A stretch of 55,411 bases of DNA from Chromera velia (taxonomy: Eukaryota > Sar > Chromeraceae), in the NCBI GenBank assembly GCA_018398765.1, contig JAHBMJ010004007.1, positions 1-55,411 of the forward strand, in the 5' to 3' direction. The translations under genes were made by a program, and so were the position numbers. Of the stretch, positions 1 through 10,190 are shown piece by piece (the first letter of the stretch is position 1; each line of letters starts with the position of its first letter). The notes beneath the pieces were generated by a model. It was not told where the DNA came from, searched no databases, and saw only the letters and a list, made by a program, of their open reading frames with translations.

Positions 1-770
1 ATGGGTCTCTGCACCCCCATCGCTTCCACCTCCAGATTGGACAGACGTCGACGCAGGGTCTTGAACCCAAACTTGATCTTGGGCTTGAGGACCTCTCCGG
101 CTGCGCTGCGCCGGTTGGTGTCGTAGGGGAATTCCTTGACCTTCTCCTCCACTGCCAGTTGCCTCACAAGCAGGTTGGAGAGGTATTCTTCCTTCACACG
201 CCTGAGGACCTCCTTGTGCTTGAGGCCAGCGCGGAAGAATCGCTTGAGGTGGGACTTGAACCTCGAGTCGTTCTTGGCGGCCTTGTACATGCCCATCCGA
301 ACCACCCTTTTCCACTGACCGGAAGAGCCAAAACGGGACCTCCGGAGCTCCTCCTTCATGAAATCTCCCCACTGTCTCTCCCAATCCTCGAACCCCTCCT
401 TGGGGTCGAACACAGGCAGAAGCGCCCAGTCCACCTTCACCTTCTTCCACGAGGAAGACGACACGACAGAGGAAGAATCAGAGGACTCAGACTCGCTGGA
501 AGAGTCCGAGTTATCAGAAAAGTCCAAATCGTTGCTCGGCACAGCAACAGAAACCTTCTGCCGTCTCTTGTTCTTTCTAGACTTCTTCTTTTCTAAAATC
601 TTTTCTACGATCTCGTCAATCTTTTCTTCTAATTTCTTCTCAAGAAGGGAATCGAGTTTGGAATCGAGAGTCACTGTGCTGCTGCTTGACTGTGCAGCTG
701 CAGCTTCTTCTTGGGCCTTCTTCTTGGCCTCTTCCTTTTCCTTTCTCCTCTGAGCTCTCGTCCAGACCAT
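1..770 (-). CDS. Partial ORF, charged low-complexity protein, runs off left edge
   Basis: Reading leftward from an ATG at 770, 256 codons stay open to the window edge with no stop, so this is the 5' end of a longer reading frame. Residues 1-25 are Lys/Glu/Ala rich and about 33-62 form a leucine-heptad coiled coil. A short basic patch follows at about 62-72, then a Ser/Asp/Glu run at about 82-107. The remainder (about 108-256) is a mixed, mostly basic globular stretch rich in Trp, Phe, Lys and Arg. I recognise no catalytic motif. Clean codon structure over 770 bases supports real coding. A gag-like protein of a retroelement or a host nuclear protein are both possible; the surrounding mobile DNA favours the first, but this is inference. 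Confidence 0.55.
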   Translation of the reverse strand, partial: MVWTRAQRRKEKEEAKKKAQEEAAAAQSSSSTVTLDSKLDSLLEKKLEEKIDEIVEKILEKKKSRKNKRRQKVSVAVPSNDLDFSDNSDSSSESESSDSSSVVSSSSWKKVKVDWALLPVFDPKEGFEDWERQWGDFMKEELRRSRFGSSGQWKRVVRMGMYKAAKNDSRFKSHLKRFFRAGLKHKEVLRRVKEEYLSNLLVRQLAVEEKVKEFPYDTNRRSAAGEVLKPKIKFGFKTLRRRLSNLEVEAMGVQRP

Positions 771-1100
771 CTTGAAAAATCCAGAGAGAGAAAAAGAGAA
801 AAGAGCAATCAGATCGGACACACTGACTGAAAGACCCTAGAAGCCACTAGATCTTATCAACTAGAAGCTTATCATTAGAGTCTCTTAAGATCTTCTTATA
901 GGGAAAGACTGAAGGACGGGATGTATTGCATATTCCCGTTCCTTTCGTTGTTCAGCCGTTTCATCTCATTGCATTTTATGAGCATGCTACTATTGATTGC
1001 AATTAATTCAAATTGTATGAAGAAGCATGCACATACATGCATGCAGCTCGGCATGGCTCATCAATCTATAAGGCGGCGCGTATGGCGGCGGGCACTTTAG
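771..1100. other. Spacer without recognisable gene
   Basis: No coding frame is seen here. The region would hold the promoter and 5' leader of the leftward ORF starting at 770; the purine-rich stretch just upstream of that ATG (781-806 on the plus strand) is the only visible feature. Confidence 0.4.
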
Positions 1101-1109
1101 GCATGGCGG

Positions 1110-1500
1110 CTCAACAGAAAGAAGGAATGTTGCTTTGGAGGCCTGGGAGGTACTTTCCTGACTGGTTTAGACTGGAGCTGCCAGACATGCCAAAGCAGAT
1201 CAACTGCACCACAAGACTTCACCCCGATACAGAGGCAAGCTGTTTAGTACTAGAGGAGCGGAAGTGTGCCAGTTTGACCATCGGTACTACTCTATACAAC
1301 AAGGTAGACAGGAAGGAACGAGAAGACAAAATGACCCTTCTCTTTGTGTTGGTGTGCTTTTTGAGCATTTTGAGCACAATTTCGGGATTTTGAGAGTGAC
1401 TCCGGAAAGTTTTGGCCCAAATTCTTATACCAACGCACTCAACGGCCTCTGGAGACCAATTTGGTGCCTTTCTGGGCCCTAGGCGCCGCCGGAATCGCGC
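1110..1500 (+). repeat. Dispersed repeat family, copy A1, with conserved frame
   Basis: This segment matches, in inverted orientation, 14780-15170. Across both copies one reading frame is preserved in outline: a Met-Leu-Leu start, the motif TRLHPD, then SCLVL, an NK pair and a K-rich segment. In this copy the frame begins at 1123 and ends with TGA at 1391-1393 (within the frame open from 1013). Similarity continues beyond the stop through a CCGGAAAGTT block to about 1495. Similarity at protein level despite strong nucleotide drift suggests descent from a coding element. I do not recognise the family. Confidence 0.6.
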
Positions 1501-1704
1501 GGACCGGCTTAACCGGCTCAAAAATTTTAGACCCTTCTAATTGGTCCATGCACATCTGTATAACCACCTTCCACGTTGCGACGTCTTCTTACACAAAGTT
1601 TCAGCTTTTAATTCCTTACCAATTATGAAAACGAGTTTTTTGCAGAAATGCGCCGCTTTAGGGGGGCAAAAAACACTTTACTCGCCCCCGGTATGCGTCA
1701 AGCG

Positions 1705-2260
1705 CCTCCAACCTGCATTCAACGCTCAAAAATACTACCCAACACCCATACAATCATGCCTAGAGGGAATAAACAAGACAGGACCACCTTCTAGGGGAAC
1801 TGAGGATCAATCAATAGTCTGGAGACATCATTTCATCCAAAGAAAGAGATAACACAATCTCACCTTCCCACAACCATCAGGCATACTAGAAACCCATCCC
1901 ACAGCTTTAGGAGGATGTCAGCAGATAAAGAGCATTTATTGAAATTGCTAAGAATTGATTTCAGTCCCTCCTAGTGAAAAGAAAAAATGTTAGTCGGGAG
2001 GCTAGAAGGCGTCAGAAAAGCCACAATGACTTCGTGACCGGTGCAGACTGAAACTCTCAAATCCATTCAAGCAGACCAATAATACATATCCAAGGATAAA
2101 GAAAAGAACCTGCCCTGTTGGCTCTCAAACGAAGCAATGTTGATATACTGATACAATTTCTGGAGCCTCCTAGGTTCAGCAGTATGAGGAGACAGAATTG
2201 TTCAGATATATGTTCTTTAGCACCTGAAAAGCCGATTTTGAGCTCCAAATAGCCGAATAG
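1705..2260 (+). repeat. Dispersed repeat family, copy A2, degenerate
   Basis: From the block CCTCCAACCTGCAT at about 1708 onward this segment matches, inverted, 15425 down to about 14900. Shared blocks include a TCTAGAGGGAAT box, a run ending CACCTTCCCACAACC, and a later stretch with AAATCCATTCAAGCAGACCA. Relative to copy A1 it is a second, partly overlapping member lying directly downstream, so the locus holds a head-to-tail pair. The coding frame seen in A1 is broken here. Confidence 0.55.
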
Positions 2261-2564
2261 TTGGGGCGGTCAGTCCTGCAGGCCGGGCCTGAACATTTTG
2301 GCACCGCAGTTTGCCGTCCCAGCCCGCACACCCCCACGTATATTGTTTCAGAGTGGCTTCAGAGTGGGTTCACTCTGACCGAATTGACCATAGGTCTGAA
2401 ACCCTGGTATTTTTTATCTAGCTTTTAGTGAAGTTGGGCATGACATAGCCTAGGACATAGTATGACACCATCAATTGAAGAAAACTCTCTGTCAAAAGTT
2501 TTCTTTTGTGATAGAGCGTTTTTTGCGAAAGGACACCTCCGGGCAAAAGTTGTTTGACCTAGGA
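2261..2564. other. Spacer without recognisable gene
   Basis: No coding frame, RNA gene or strong repeat is visible. Confidence 0.3.
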
Positions 2565-2805
2565 GGGAGGTCTACTTGGACTTTCCATCTGGGTCTGAAA
2601 GACCGGTCTCCCAGACCCAAACCGAAGGTCAAGTCCGACCTGTGACTAGAATGAGCCTTCAAAACATCTTTAGAGAGTCTCCCTGAAGATGTTCTGAAGG
2701 CCCATTCCAGTCACAGGTCAGACCCAACCTTCAGCTTGGGTCTGGAAGACCGGTCATTGAGACCTAGATGGAAGGTCAAAGTGGACCTAGAAGTGGACCT
2801 TCCTT
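2565..2805. repeat. Imperfect palindrome, arms about 115-120 bp
   Basis: The left arm (about 2565-2677) reads as the reverse complement of the right arm (about 2682-2803) with roughly one mismatch in eight and almost no loop. Each arm contains GGTCTGAAAGACCGGTCT-like subrepeats that are themselves palindromic. This is the structure of a small foldback or MITE-like insertion. No target duplication is obvious at the ends. Confidence 0.65.
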
Positions 2806-2871
2806 CTAGGTCTGGCTGCATTTGGATTCTGGCGTCTGCGTGTCTTTGTGCTCCTTCTTTCTTGCTTACAG

Positions 2872-3087
2872 ATCTCTCTAATGGACGGAGAGCCAGCGCT
2901 TTCCTCGGGATCGCCCTCGGCAGGGCGTTAAAAGGCCGGGTAAGTCTTATTCTTTCCCTTCTGTCTCTTTTTGTATCTTTTTGTTACTCACCTTTCTCTT
3001 TCCTTTTCTGATGCCTGCAGGCCATTGTTCCAGCCCCAGAAGCTTCTGGAAGTGATCTTTATGTCTGGGGAGCTGGAGAAGCCTTCG
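2872..3087 (+). pseudogene. Two orphan exons of an RCC1-repeat protein
   Basis: An acceptor at 2870-2871, an open stretch to 2939, a GTAAGT donor at 2940, an acceptor (TGCAG) at 3016-3020 and a second open stretch to about 3087 join in phase. The second exon gives DLYVWGAGEAFGQ, the signature core of an RCC1/RLD repeat (LYxWGxGxxGQ), a beta-propeller blade found in chromatin and ubiquitin-ligase proteins. A weak GT donor (GTCAGC) follows at 3088. No flanking blades are found on either side, so this is either a fragment moved by a transposon or the remnant of a lost gene. The second exon is the convincing part; the first is inferred from splice signals. Confidence 0.4.
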
Positions 3088-3189
3088 GTCAGCCTGTTTC
3101 TCTTTTTTGTATATGGTGATGATTTCTACCTTGCATGTCTATATATGAAGGTGCATATATGTACCCCTTTGCCTTCCCAGACAGGGTAG

Positions 3190-4290
3190 CCATCAATCTC
3201 ATTCAAGCGCCACGATCACAAATCCCTCTTCTAGCATGCCTGTATGCAGCCTGTTAGATACCGTCAAATACCTTCTTCACTGAAATGCTGATACTTCGCC
3301 AGATCACATGGCGGTACCTTCTTGATCCTGCCTGCCTGACTGCCTGTCCCCCTCTCTTCCTCTGTCTACCTGTCAAACTTCCTATGCCTGCCTGCTAGGT
3401 CTGACAGTGTCTGCATGGCTATGCACATCTCGGCATATGTGTGCTTGTCTACCTGTGCTGCCTTTCTGGATGTCTGGCTGTCTGCTTACTCAAGAAATAG
3501 GAGGACAGAAAAGGAGAGAGATGCAGAAAGCCAAGATACAGTACCACACTTCTTGGAATGCTTCTCTTTTTCAAAGGACCACTTACACTTCGAGATGAAG
3601 TCAATGCATTATAAATGCTATTGGCAACAGCACTTTGTTGGTTACCGTTTTGCTTTGCACCCCTCTGGGCCTTCTGTATGTCTTCTTCCTAGGGTACATG
3701 AGGCCGCACTCGCATCACTGCATCGAACACCCTCTGCGCGCTCCTGTCTAATATAAATTAGGATGATTCTCATGCTGATCTTATTCTTAAATTGTTATTC
3801 TAAGACTTTTCTGTGTACTTTGATTCTCAGAAGAGATTCCGTATTCGCATGACGTTCTGCATGCAGGTAACTGTCAGCCTCTACGGGGTGACCCCATGGT
3901 CTGGGGGTACCGTCTTTCCAATGTGAGATGGTAACTCTTGGAGTGTTCTAGGCTTAGGACCTAAAATCAGACTATGTTTTGCAGAGTATGTTTTCAGAAT
4001 ATGTCAATCGGAGTGTATCTATCAGAGTGTGTTCAAGCGAAGTACCACATAAACTAGACCTATTGTCGGAGTGTGTTCTCTAAATCAAACCACCTATATA
4101 TAATCTTTTTTTTTCAATAAAAAAAAATAGAATTATTTTTTTTATAACTTGAAGTAGGTAGCTTGGTTTATTCTTTTGATTTCCTAGGGGAAAAAGTTTA
4201 TGGAAATCTATTTTTATATTTTTTTGATTCAGTTTTTATATGATAAGTGTGACTGTACATATATGTTTCTCTATGTTTTTTAGCGTCTTC
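3190..4290. other. Spacer without recognisable gene
   Basis: Contains CTGCCTG-type pyrimidine runs near 3330-3400 and an A/T homopolymer cluster near 4108-4145. Short ORFs lack coding character. No RNA gene is recognised. Confidence 0.35.
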
Positions 4291-4299
4291 TGGTTCCCC

Positions 4300-4630
4300 T
4301 AGCATGACTTCTTCCTTTTTTCGGACTCGCTCTGCCCTAATCCCAATCTTGATCTTCATTATGATCATCTGATGACAAGGCATCTTCTGACTTGCTATCA
4401 GCAGTCCATCGCAATCTCTTCTTTTCTTGCGCTTTCGCTTGCGCCGCTTCCTAGGCTGCTTCCTTTTTCTTTTCATATTGTTTGCTTTTCTTCTCCACAG
4501 CTGCCTTCTCTTTCGGTGAAAAACCAATCAGCTCACCTTCTTGCACCCAAGACTCTTCACCGCCTTTCCACTTTACTTTGTACTCTTGTTTCCTTCCTTC
4601 TTTCCTGGCTGCCAGTAACTTTTTGACTAC
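4300..4630 (-). pseudogene. Chromodomain fragment, interrupted by stops
   Basis: Read leftward from 4630, the frame gives VVKKLLAARK, then QEYKVKWKGGEESWVQEG, a good match to the chromodomain core (YxVKWKG...TWxxxxxL). That domain binds methylated histone tails and also occurs at the C-terminus of some retroelement integrases. A Lys/Glu-rich helix follows. In-frame TAG codons occur at 4451-4453 and 4337-4339, with continuing acidic and basic sequence beyond. An acceptor-like TATAG precedes the fragment at 4631. No upstream exon, integrase or helicase motif is seen nearby, so the fragment is isolated and non-functional as it stands. Confidence 0.5.
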
Positions 4631-4639
4631 CTATACTTC

Positions 4640-5280
4640 TTATTTCTCTAGTTATTTCTTATCATCTTTTTCTTGCTGTGCAGCTCATGCAGGCAAGGAT
4701 TGGAGGGGCGAGAATGCAGACTGCCTTCAACGCAGGCAAACCTGGCTTTGCTGTGGAGGGGTTCAGGAGATGGAGTCCCACAGGGGCGTCTGTCTGGGTC
4801 CGGTGTGTATGGTGCACAAAGTGGTTTTCTGTTTTTGGTAGATAGGTGAATGGAGGGCTCCAGTTTCAACTCCACCACTAAGTCTTGCAGGACCACACAC
4901 AGGATATGTGTCCCTAACACTATCAATGATTATGAGAAAACCTTCTAAATAAATTTAATTTATCTTAGTATGGCTTACGTGGCCTCTAGACCACCTATTT
5001 TCAGTGTGTGTCACCTTTATTGGTGTGTCACAGCGCTAGAACCGAAATCTGAAGTGTGTACCACCATTGCCGGAGTGTCAGGCCTCCGATACCTAAGTCC
5101 GGAGTGTATATCCAGACACACTCCGACAGATATTGACCTACGCTTTCCAACTTTGAAGCTTCCGTCAGCCAAGGGCATATGAGCAGTAAACGACGCCCAC
5201 TCTTTGAATTTGTACATTCAATTGAAATGTGTGCAAAACATTGTGTGTGTTTCAAACCGCTGGTGTACAAGCTTCTAAGC
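4640..5280. other. Spacer with degenerate GGAGTGTGT-type short repeats
   Basis: Between about 5000 and 5135 the word RGWGTGT recurs at irregular 20-35 bp spacing, as it also does near 4000-4080. No gene is recognised. Confidence 0.35.
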
Positions 5281-5284
5281 AAGC

Positions 5285-5755
5285 TTATAGGGGGGTAATA
5301 TCGGGGGGGGGAGTCCTGGGCCGCGTGGCCAGCTTGCCAGCCACGCGGGACCCTCCTCCAGGCCGCGCGGAATGTGGTTCGGGTTCGTAGCACAGAGGGG
5401 TGGCCGTGCCACGCGTTAGACCATTAAAGCTAGCCAGAAGGACTCTAGATGGACAATCGCCCCCTGTGGAATGACAATGACCCCCCCATCTAGCTTTAAC
5501 TTCATTCAACTTCCGAGTTGTGTACCTCTGTAGACAGGTCTGGTTGCGCTTGGCTTGATGCTCAGCTGCACTTATCTTCTTGATGTTGTGAAGGCTGAGC
5601 TAGGAAAGCGTAACGCATACTAGAGAAAATCCCGCTGCCGCGCTGCACGGCCCGGCAGGGCCATGCTACGCGGAAGCCTTTTTTTGCGGCACGGGGGGGG
5701 GCCGTGCTGCCGTGCGGCGAAGCCGTGCGGCACGCCCCCCCCCATGCTAAAGGCA
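5285..5755. repeat. GC-rich hairpin and poly-G island
   Basis: Within AT-rich flanks lie two GC-rich blocks (about 5285-5375 and 5630-5745). They carry poly-G runs of 7-9 bases and nested inverted words such as GCCGCGTGGC / GCCACGCGG and GCCGTGC / GCACGGC. These would fold into strong stems on either strand. No coding frame fits. Function unknown. Confidence 0.45.
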
Positions 5756-5759
5756 TTTC

Positions 5760-6784
5760 ACCCTCCTATCAAGCTTACTGTGGTTTATATTGAATTTACA
5801 GTTAAAATTAACTAGAATGAACCATATAATAAAATGCTTGCCAGTGTAAAAAATAATCATAATTCAATCATTTTATTTTACTTTAAAAGTTTAAATACGT
5901 TTTTAATTTGATTTCAGGGTTTGTACACATTAATTTACCATTTTAAAAGCTTCTAAAACTTAGTATGATATTTAAAAATTAAAAGTCACTTCTCAGGACA
6001 AAGGTTCAGATTGGAAGTCTTATCAGTTTCCTTCTAGCAAACTGGCACAGTTATGTTCTTACAACATACTCAGACTCTGTTTTGTGTCCGGGTTTCACCT
6101 TTTGTGGCGGTTATGTGATGAGACCCTTTCGAAGGGTCCAGCATGAAGGTATCTGGAGACGGTGTGAGCAACACCTGTCTGTCCCTCCATCAACATCTTT
6201 ATGACACCGAGTAGGCTTCCTGCTGTCTCTCCAGCCATGCTGAGCGACGTGTCTACCTTGTTTCTTTGCATTGCAGCCGGCTGCAGCCAGCATTGATGCT
6301 TCTGAGATTTATTTATGTGGCTGAAGAATCTGTTGCCTTCCTGTGGGAGAGTTTATGCTGATAGAGACCAAAGAGCGGCCCCAAGGTCCACCCAGAAGCT
6401 CTCCCGACTGGGTCACCCGCTACAGCAGCTAAGGTCAATGCATTGATATATATCTTTTGTGCTCTTTGGATGCAGGCTCGAAGCACTTCAGAGGAGCAAA
6501 ACCCCTCTGGTGGCCGCAGATACAGGTAAGTGGGAGGGATAAATGGCGTGTGGTGCGTGACTGACAGGCACTGTGTGTCCGGCATTAGTCAAACTCTGTG
6601 GGAAATGCTTTCTATGGATTGTGTAAAGCTTCAAACACGTTCAGACATCCTACAATATTCCTTAGATGATGCTGGAATCATCCCGTGATGCTTCCGGGGT
6701 GTGACCAGGGGTGTATCCCGGAACATCTACCCCATATTCCGGGATGCAGCTGGAGGGTTGTTTATCGTAATGGACGGGATGATA
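5760..6784. other. Spacer, AT-rich at left, without recognisable gene
   Basis: From 5760 to 6000 the sequence is AT-rich and non-coding. From 6000 to 6784 it is of mixed composition with only short ORFs that show no motif. Confidence 0.35.
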
Positions 6785-7030
6785 CGTGCTGAACGGAAGC
6801 ATGCAGGAGACAAACGGCGTGCTGTCTGACAGCATAGAAAATTAGATTTTGAAAAATCGATGGGTTTGAGACTCCATTGTGTTCTTGAAACGGCCACGGT
6901 ATCACGAGAGAAATACAAAACGTCCAGAACGACAGATGCACAAATCTTGAGGAGAGGTTGCCGTGAGCGTCAGAAGATGCTGGCAGACAAAAACAAACGA
7001 TGCCGCTGCGGTGGCGTTTCAGCAGCTAGA

Positions 7031-7350
7031 TGTTCTTTTCAGTTGACTATTAGCTCAGTAACTTACGGATAAGAAGGTCTGTTTTTATAGCAGTGCACCT
7101 AATCTGCCTTTCTGAATGGATCGCATCGTTTCTTAATTATAGAGGCAGTCGTGCCTATTTGAGCACGCATGCAGGCAGATTGATTACAGACCCCGGCATG
7201 CCTTCATACCCTGCATGGACTAACGTTGTGGGCCCTCGCGGCTGGCCAGCAGAGGGTTAGTGCCTTGCCTTCTCCCATTCTCGCACTGCGTGCCACACCG
7301 CCAATACAGATCGACGCATTTAGGCACTGGCTCACTCTCACTCCAATTCA
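7031..7350 (-). repeat. LTR, 3' copy of the gag-only element
   Basis: On the plus strand it starts TGTTCTTTTC and ends CCAATTCA. It is a direct repeat of 8995-9310 with scattered substitutions and a few small indels. Confidence 0.75.
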
Positions 7351-7684
7351 CTCCCCCTTTTCGTCGAAACAAAGACTCTATCAAAGTGAAGACGAATTCA
7401 ACAGAGTCAGTCAGACTGATTCAGAACTGTTTTTTTTCTTTCTTTTTCTTTGCAACCACAAGCTAGTTAGCTAGACTGCTTGCAATCATACAAGATTCTG
7501 TCTGCTCTGCAGCTATGAGCCCCTGCACCCACAATCACATCGAGCCTCACAACTTCAAGCCCCAACACTTAAAATCACTCTTTTTTCTCACGACCACAAG
7601 CCTATTTTTCACTTGCAATCACACCCTTTTTTCTCCTTGAACCACAATCCCCCTTCAAGTTGCGATCCACAGGAAGAGCATCAT

Positions 7685-8939
7685 TCAATCATCTGAAATC
7701 AAAAGTTCGGGTGCGATGGGCAGAGGTTTGTTGGCCTCCATCTCAGCCCGCTCATGCTTCTCTGCTACTTGAAGAAGCTCTGACAGTCTGACAGCTTCCT
7801 CATACTCTGCCTCCTCACTTATATCCTCATTTTTGATCAGCCTGCGATTGAGAATGCATCTGTGGGTAACGTATTCTATGTTAATCATCTTTACCCCCCT
7901 GACATAATGATTCTCCGTCTCTGCTCTCCTCCCAGACTCTTGAGAACGGGAAAAAAATCCCCCCCCTTGCCCCCCTGTGCCTTTAAACACAGGAAGTCTA
8001 TTCAAAGGACAGGCTTTCTCGAGGTGGTAAAATCCTTTGCAGTCACTGCACTTGTGCCCTACCGCTAAACACTTGGGATTATGTGACATTTCTGCACAAA
8101 GTGGACAGGGCTGTTCAGGGGTGGCCCTCAGAAACACTCGAGTGAATCTCGGTGCATCTAAACCGGTCGACGTCGAAGCACCTCTTACCTGGTACAACGC
8201 AAAATCATTCCTTCCCATGCCTCTTCTTCCTCCCTTTCCTTTCTTTTTGTCTCCTTTGCCTTCAAAATTAGATAAACCTGAAGACAGCGCTAGATCACTG
8301 TCGTTAGACGACAGTCCAGCCTCTATTATGTATGACTTCAGTGCATTCAGCACTTTCGTCACGTCTTTCAGATCTGCAGGGGACAAGAAGGAAACTGCAA
8401 GGGAGCTCCTCACAGCACGGAGCAGTGCTTTTCCGGAACCGACGCGACGCAATGTCTGCCGACACGGTGCTTTTTGCAGAGCCATGCTCCTGCCACTTCC
8501 GCTTGGAGAGGGAGATTACATCCGCAACGGTCCTGACCTCTTTCTTCTTTTTCATCTTCTTCACTTTTTTGGGGAAGGTCTGGATGAAGCTCTCAGCAAC
8601 GGAAGTCCGCTTCTCTGCGTTATCCAGCTCGGCCTCTCCCAGTTCTACCCAAAACTTCACAATTCTCTTCGTGTCTTTCTCCATATCAGTCCCCGTTACA
8701 GGGTATTTTGCCGCCGTCTCTGAAGCAGAGTCAATCTTTGCTGTGAACGTTTTGTCCTTCATGGCACTTGATCGTGCATGCCCAGCAACCATCACCAAGG
8801 TGATCTTGGTCTCATCATACGCGACATACGGAAGAGCAAGAACTGCATTTGTGACCACCTTTCGGAGGGATTCTACAGATGGCTTGTGATTTGCCCAAAG
8901 GAGAGCATTGCGTATCCCACCATTCATCTTCCAAACCAA
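7685..8939 (-). pseudogene. Gag-like protein with zinc knuckle, frame broken
   Basis: From an ATG at 8939 an N-terminal Gag-like stretch runs leftward. It overlaps (8304-8485) a second frame, offset by +1, that carries the C-terminal part to the stop at 7685. The second frame contains a CPLC...C segment followed by CSDCKGFYHLEKAC, an exact CX2CX4HX4C nucleocapsid zinc knuckle that binds RNA. Flanking regions are Lys/Gly-rich before the knuckle and acidic after it. The frame change may be an old one-base indel or a frameshift site; the overlap lies inside gag rather than at a gag-pol border, which favours decay. No protease or polymerase follows. Confidence 0.6.
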
Positions 8940-8994
8940 GAAATCTCAACCCGTCTCAACCGCACAATGCGGTTTGTTCACCACAATAGTTAGA

Positions 8995-9310
8995 TGTTCT
9001 TTTCAGTTGACTATTGGCTCAGTGACTTACTGATAAAAAGGTCTATTTTCATAGTAGTGCACCTAATCTGCCTTTCTAAATGGATCACGTTGTTTCTTAT
9101 AGAGGCAGTCGTGTCTATTTGAGCATGCATGCAGGCAAATTGATTATAGACCCCGGCATGCCTTCACACTCTGCATGGACCAACGTTGTGGGCCCTCACG
9201 GCTAGCCAGCAGAGGGTTAGTGCCTTGTCTTCTCCCATTTTTGCATTGCGCGCCACACCACCAATACAGATTGACGCATTTAGGCACTGGCTCACTCTCA
9301 CTCCAACTCA
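8995..9310 (-). repeat. LTR, 5' copy of the gag-only element
   Basis: Direct repeat of 7031-7350. Reading on the minus strand, the LTR is followed by TCTAACTATTGTGGTGAAC, where a primer-binding site would lie; I cannot match it confidently to a tRNA. Confidence 0.75.
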
Positions 9311-9461
9311 CTATTTCTGTCCGTGAGAAACCCCTCTTTTGGGTCGGTCTGCTCTATTACCGTGTCCAGCTTTCACACGCTGCAATTCTGAAGTTAATCA
9401 TCTATTTGATATATAACATATCTATAGCTCACCAGGCCGGCCCGAATAGCAGGGCCGAGCA

Positions 9462-9655
9462 GGCAGATGTGCATGAGTGGTATAAAATTTTTTATAATTG
9501 CCGGGCCCGAATGGCAGATATGCGTGAGTGGTATAAAATTTTTTATAATTGCCGGGCCCGAACGGCAGATGTACGTGAGTAATATAATTTTTTTTATAAT
9601 TGCTGGGCCCGAACGGCAGATGTGCGTGAATGGTATAAAATTTTTTATAATTACC
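9462..9655 (+). repeat. Tandem repeat, ~51 bp x 3.8, left foldback arm
   Basis: Units contain GGCAGATRTGCGTGAGTGG, then TATAAAATTTTTTATAATTG, then CCGGGCCCGAA. They are the inverted counterparts of the units at 9892-10190. Each unit happens to be open in several frames, which produces repetitive but spurious ORFs. Confidence 0.8.
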
Positions 9656-9891
9656 GCACATGGTAGTCGTAATTGTGCATATGATATTAAGCTCATGGTA
9701 GTCGTAATTGTCTGAGGTTGCAAGCTGTGCAACCTTAGGTGGCATTTTTCTTTTGTGATAATGATTTTTAGTGTTGCATTATATGCATATCGCTCTAAGT
9801 AGTTTTTAATTAACTAGTATTACTTAACTTAGTTTTTAATTTAGTTGTACTGGTGTGCTTTAGTGTGCTTTTGACTACCGTGTGTGGTAAT

Positions 9892-10190
9892 TATGAACAA
9901 TTTTATACCACTCACGCATATCTGCCGTTCGGGCCCGGCAATTATGAAAAATTTTACACCACTCACGCACATCTGCCGTTTGGGCCCGGCAATTATGAAA
10001 AATTTACACCACTTACGCACATCTGCCATTCGGGCCCGGCAATTATAAAAAATTTTATACCACTCACGCACATCTGCCGTTCGGGCCCGGCAATCATAAA
10101 AAATTTTACACCACTCACGCACATCTGCCGTTCATGCCCGGCAATTATGAAAAATTTTACACCACTCACGCACATCTGCCTGCCTGGCCC
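9892..10190 (-). repeat. Tandem repeat, ~51 bp x 5.9, right foldback arm
   Basis: Six units of 50-51 bp with small variations, in inverse orientation to 9462-9655. The last unit is cut by a variant end (TGCCTGCCTGGCCC). The palindrome GGGCCC recurs in most units. Confidence 0.8.

Larger units (their letters stand above)
7021..9313 (-). mobile_element. Gag-only LTR element inserted in foldback arm
   Basis: Two direct repeats (7031-7350 and 8995-9310, about 90 percent identical) bracket 1.6 kb holding only a gag-like frame on the minus strand. Comparison with the uninterrupted right arm of the host foldback element places the insertion precisely. The target word TTTC is found at 7017-7020 and again at 9314-9317 (five bases if one mismatch, GTTTC/ATTTC, is allowed). 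A G-rich polypurine tract (minus strand AAAAGGGGGAG, 7352-7362) abuts the 3' LTR. No protease, integrase or RT is present. This is the layout described for TR-GAG non-autonomous elements. Confidence 0.7.

Noticed and set aside
1219-1521. 100-codon minus-strand ORF
   Set aside because: Antisense to the repeat copy A1 frame, which is shared with copy B on the corresponding strand.
9462-10190. Possible CRISPR-like array
   Set aside because: Units are directly tandem without unique spacers, and the genome is eukaryotic.
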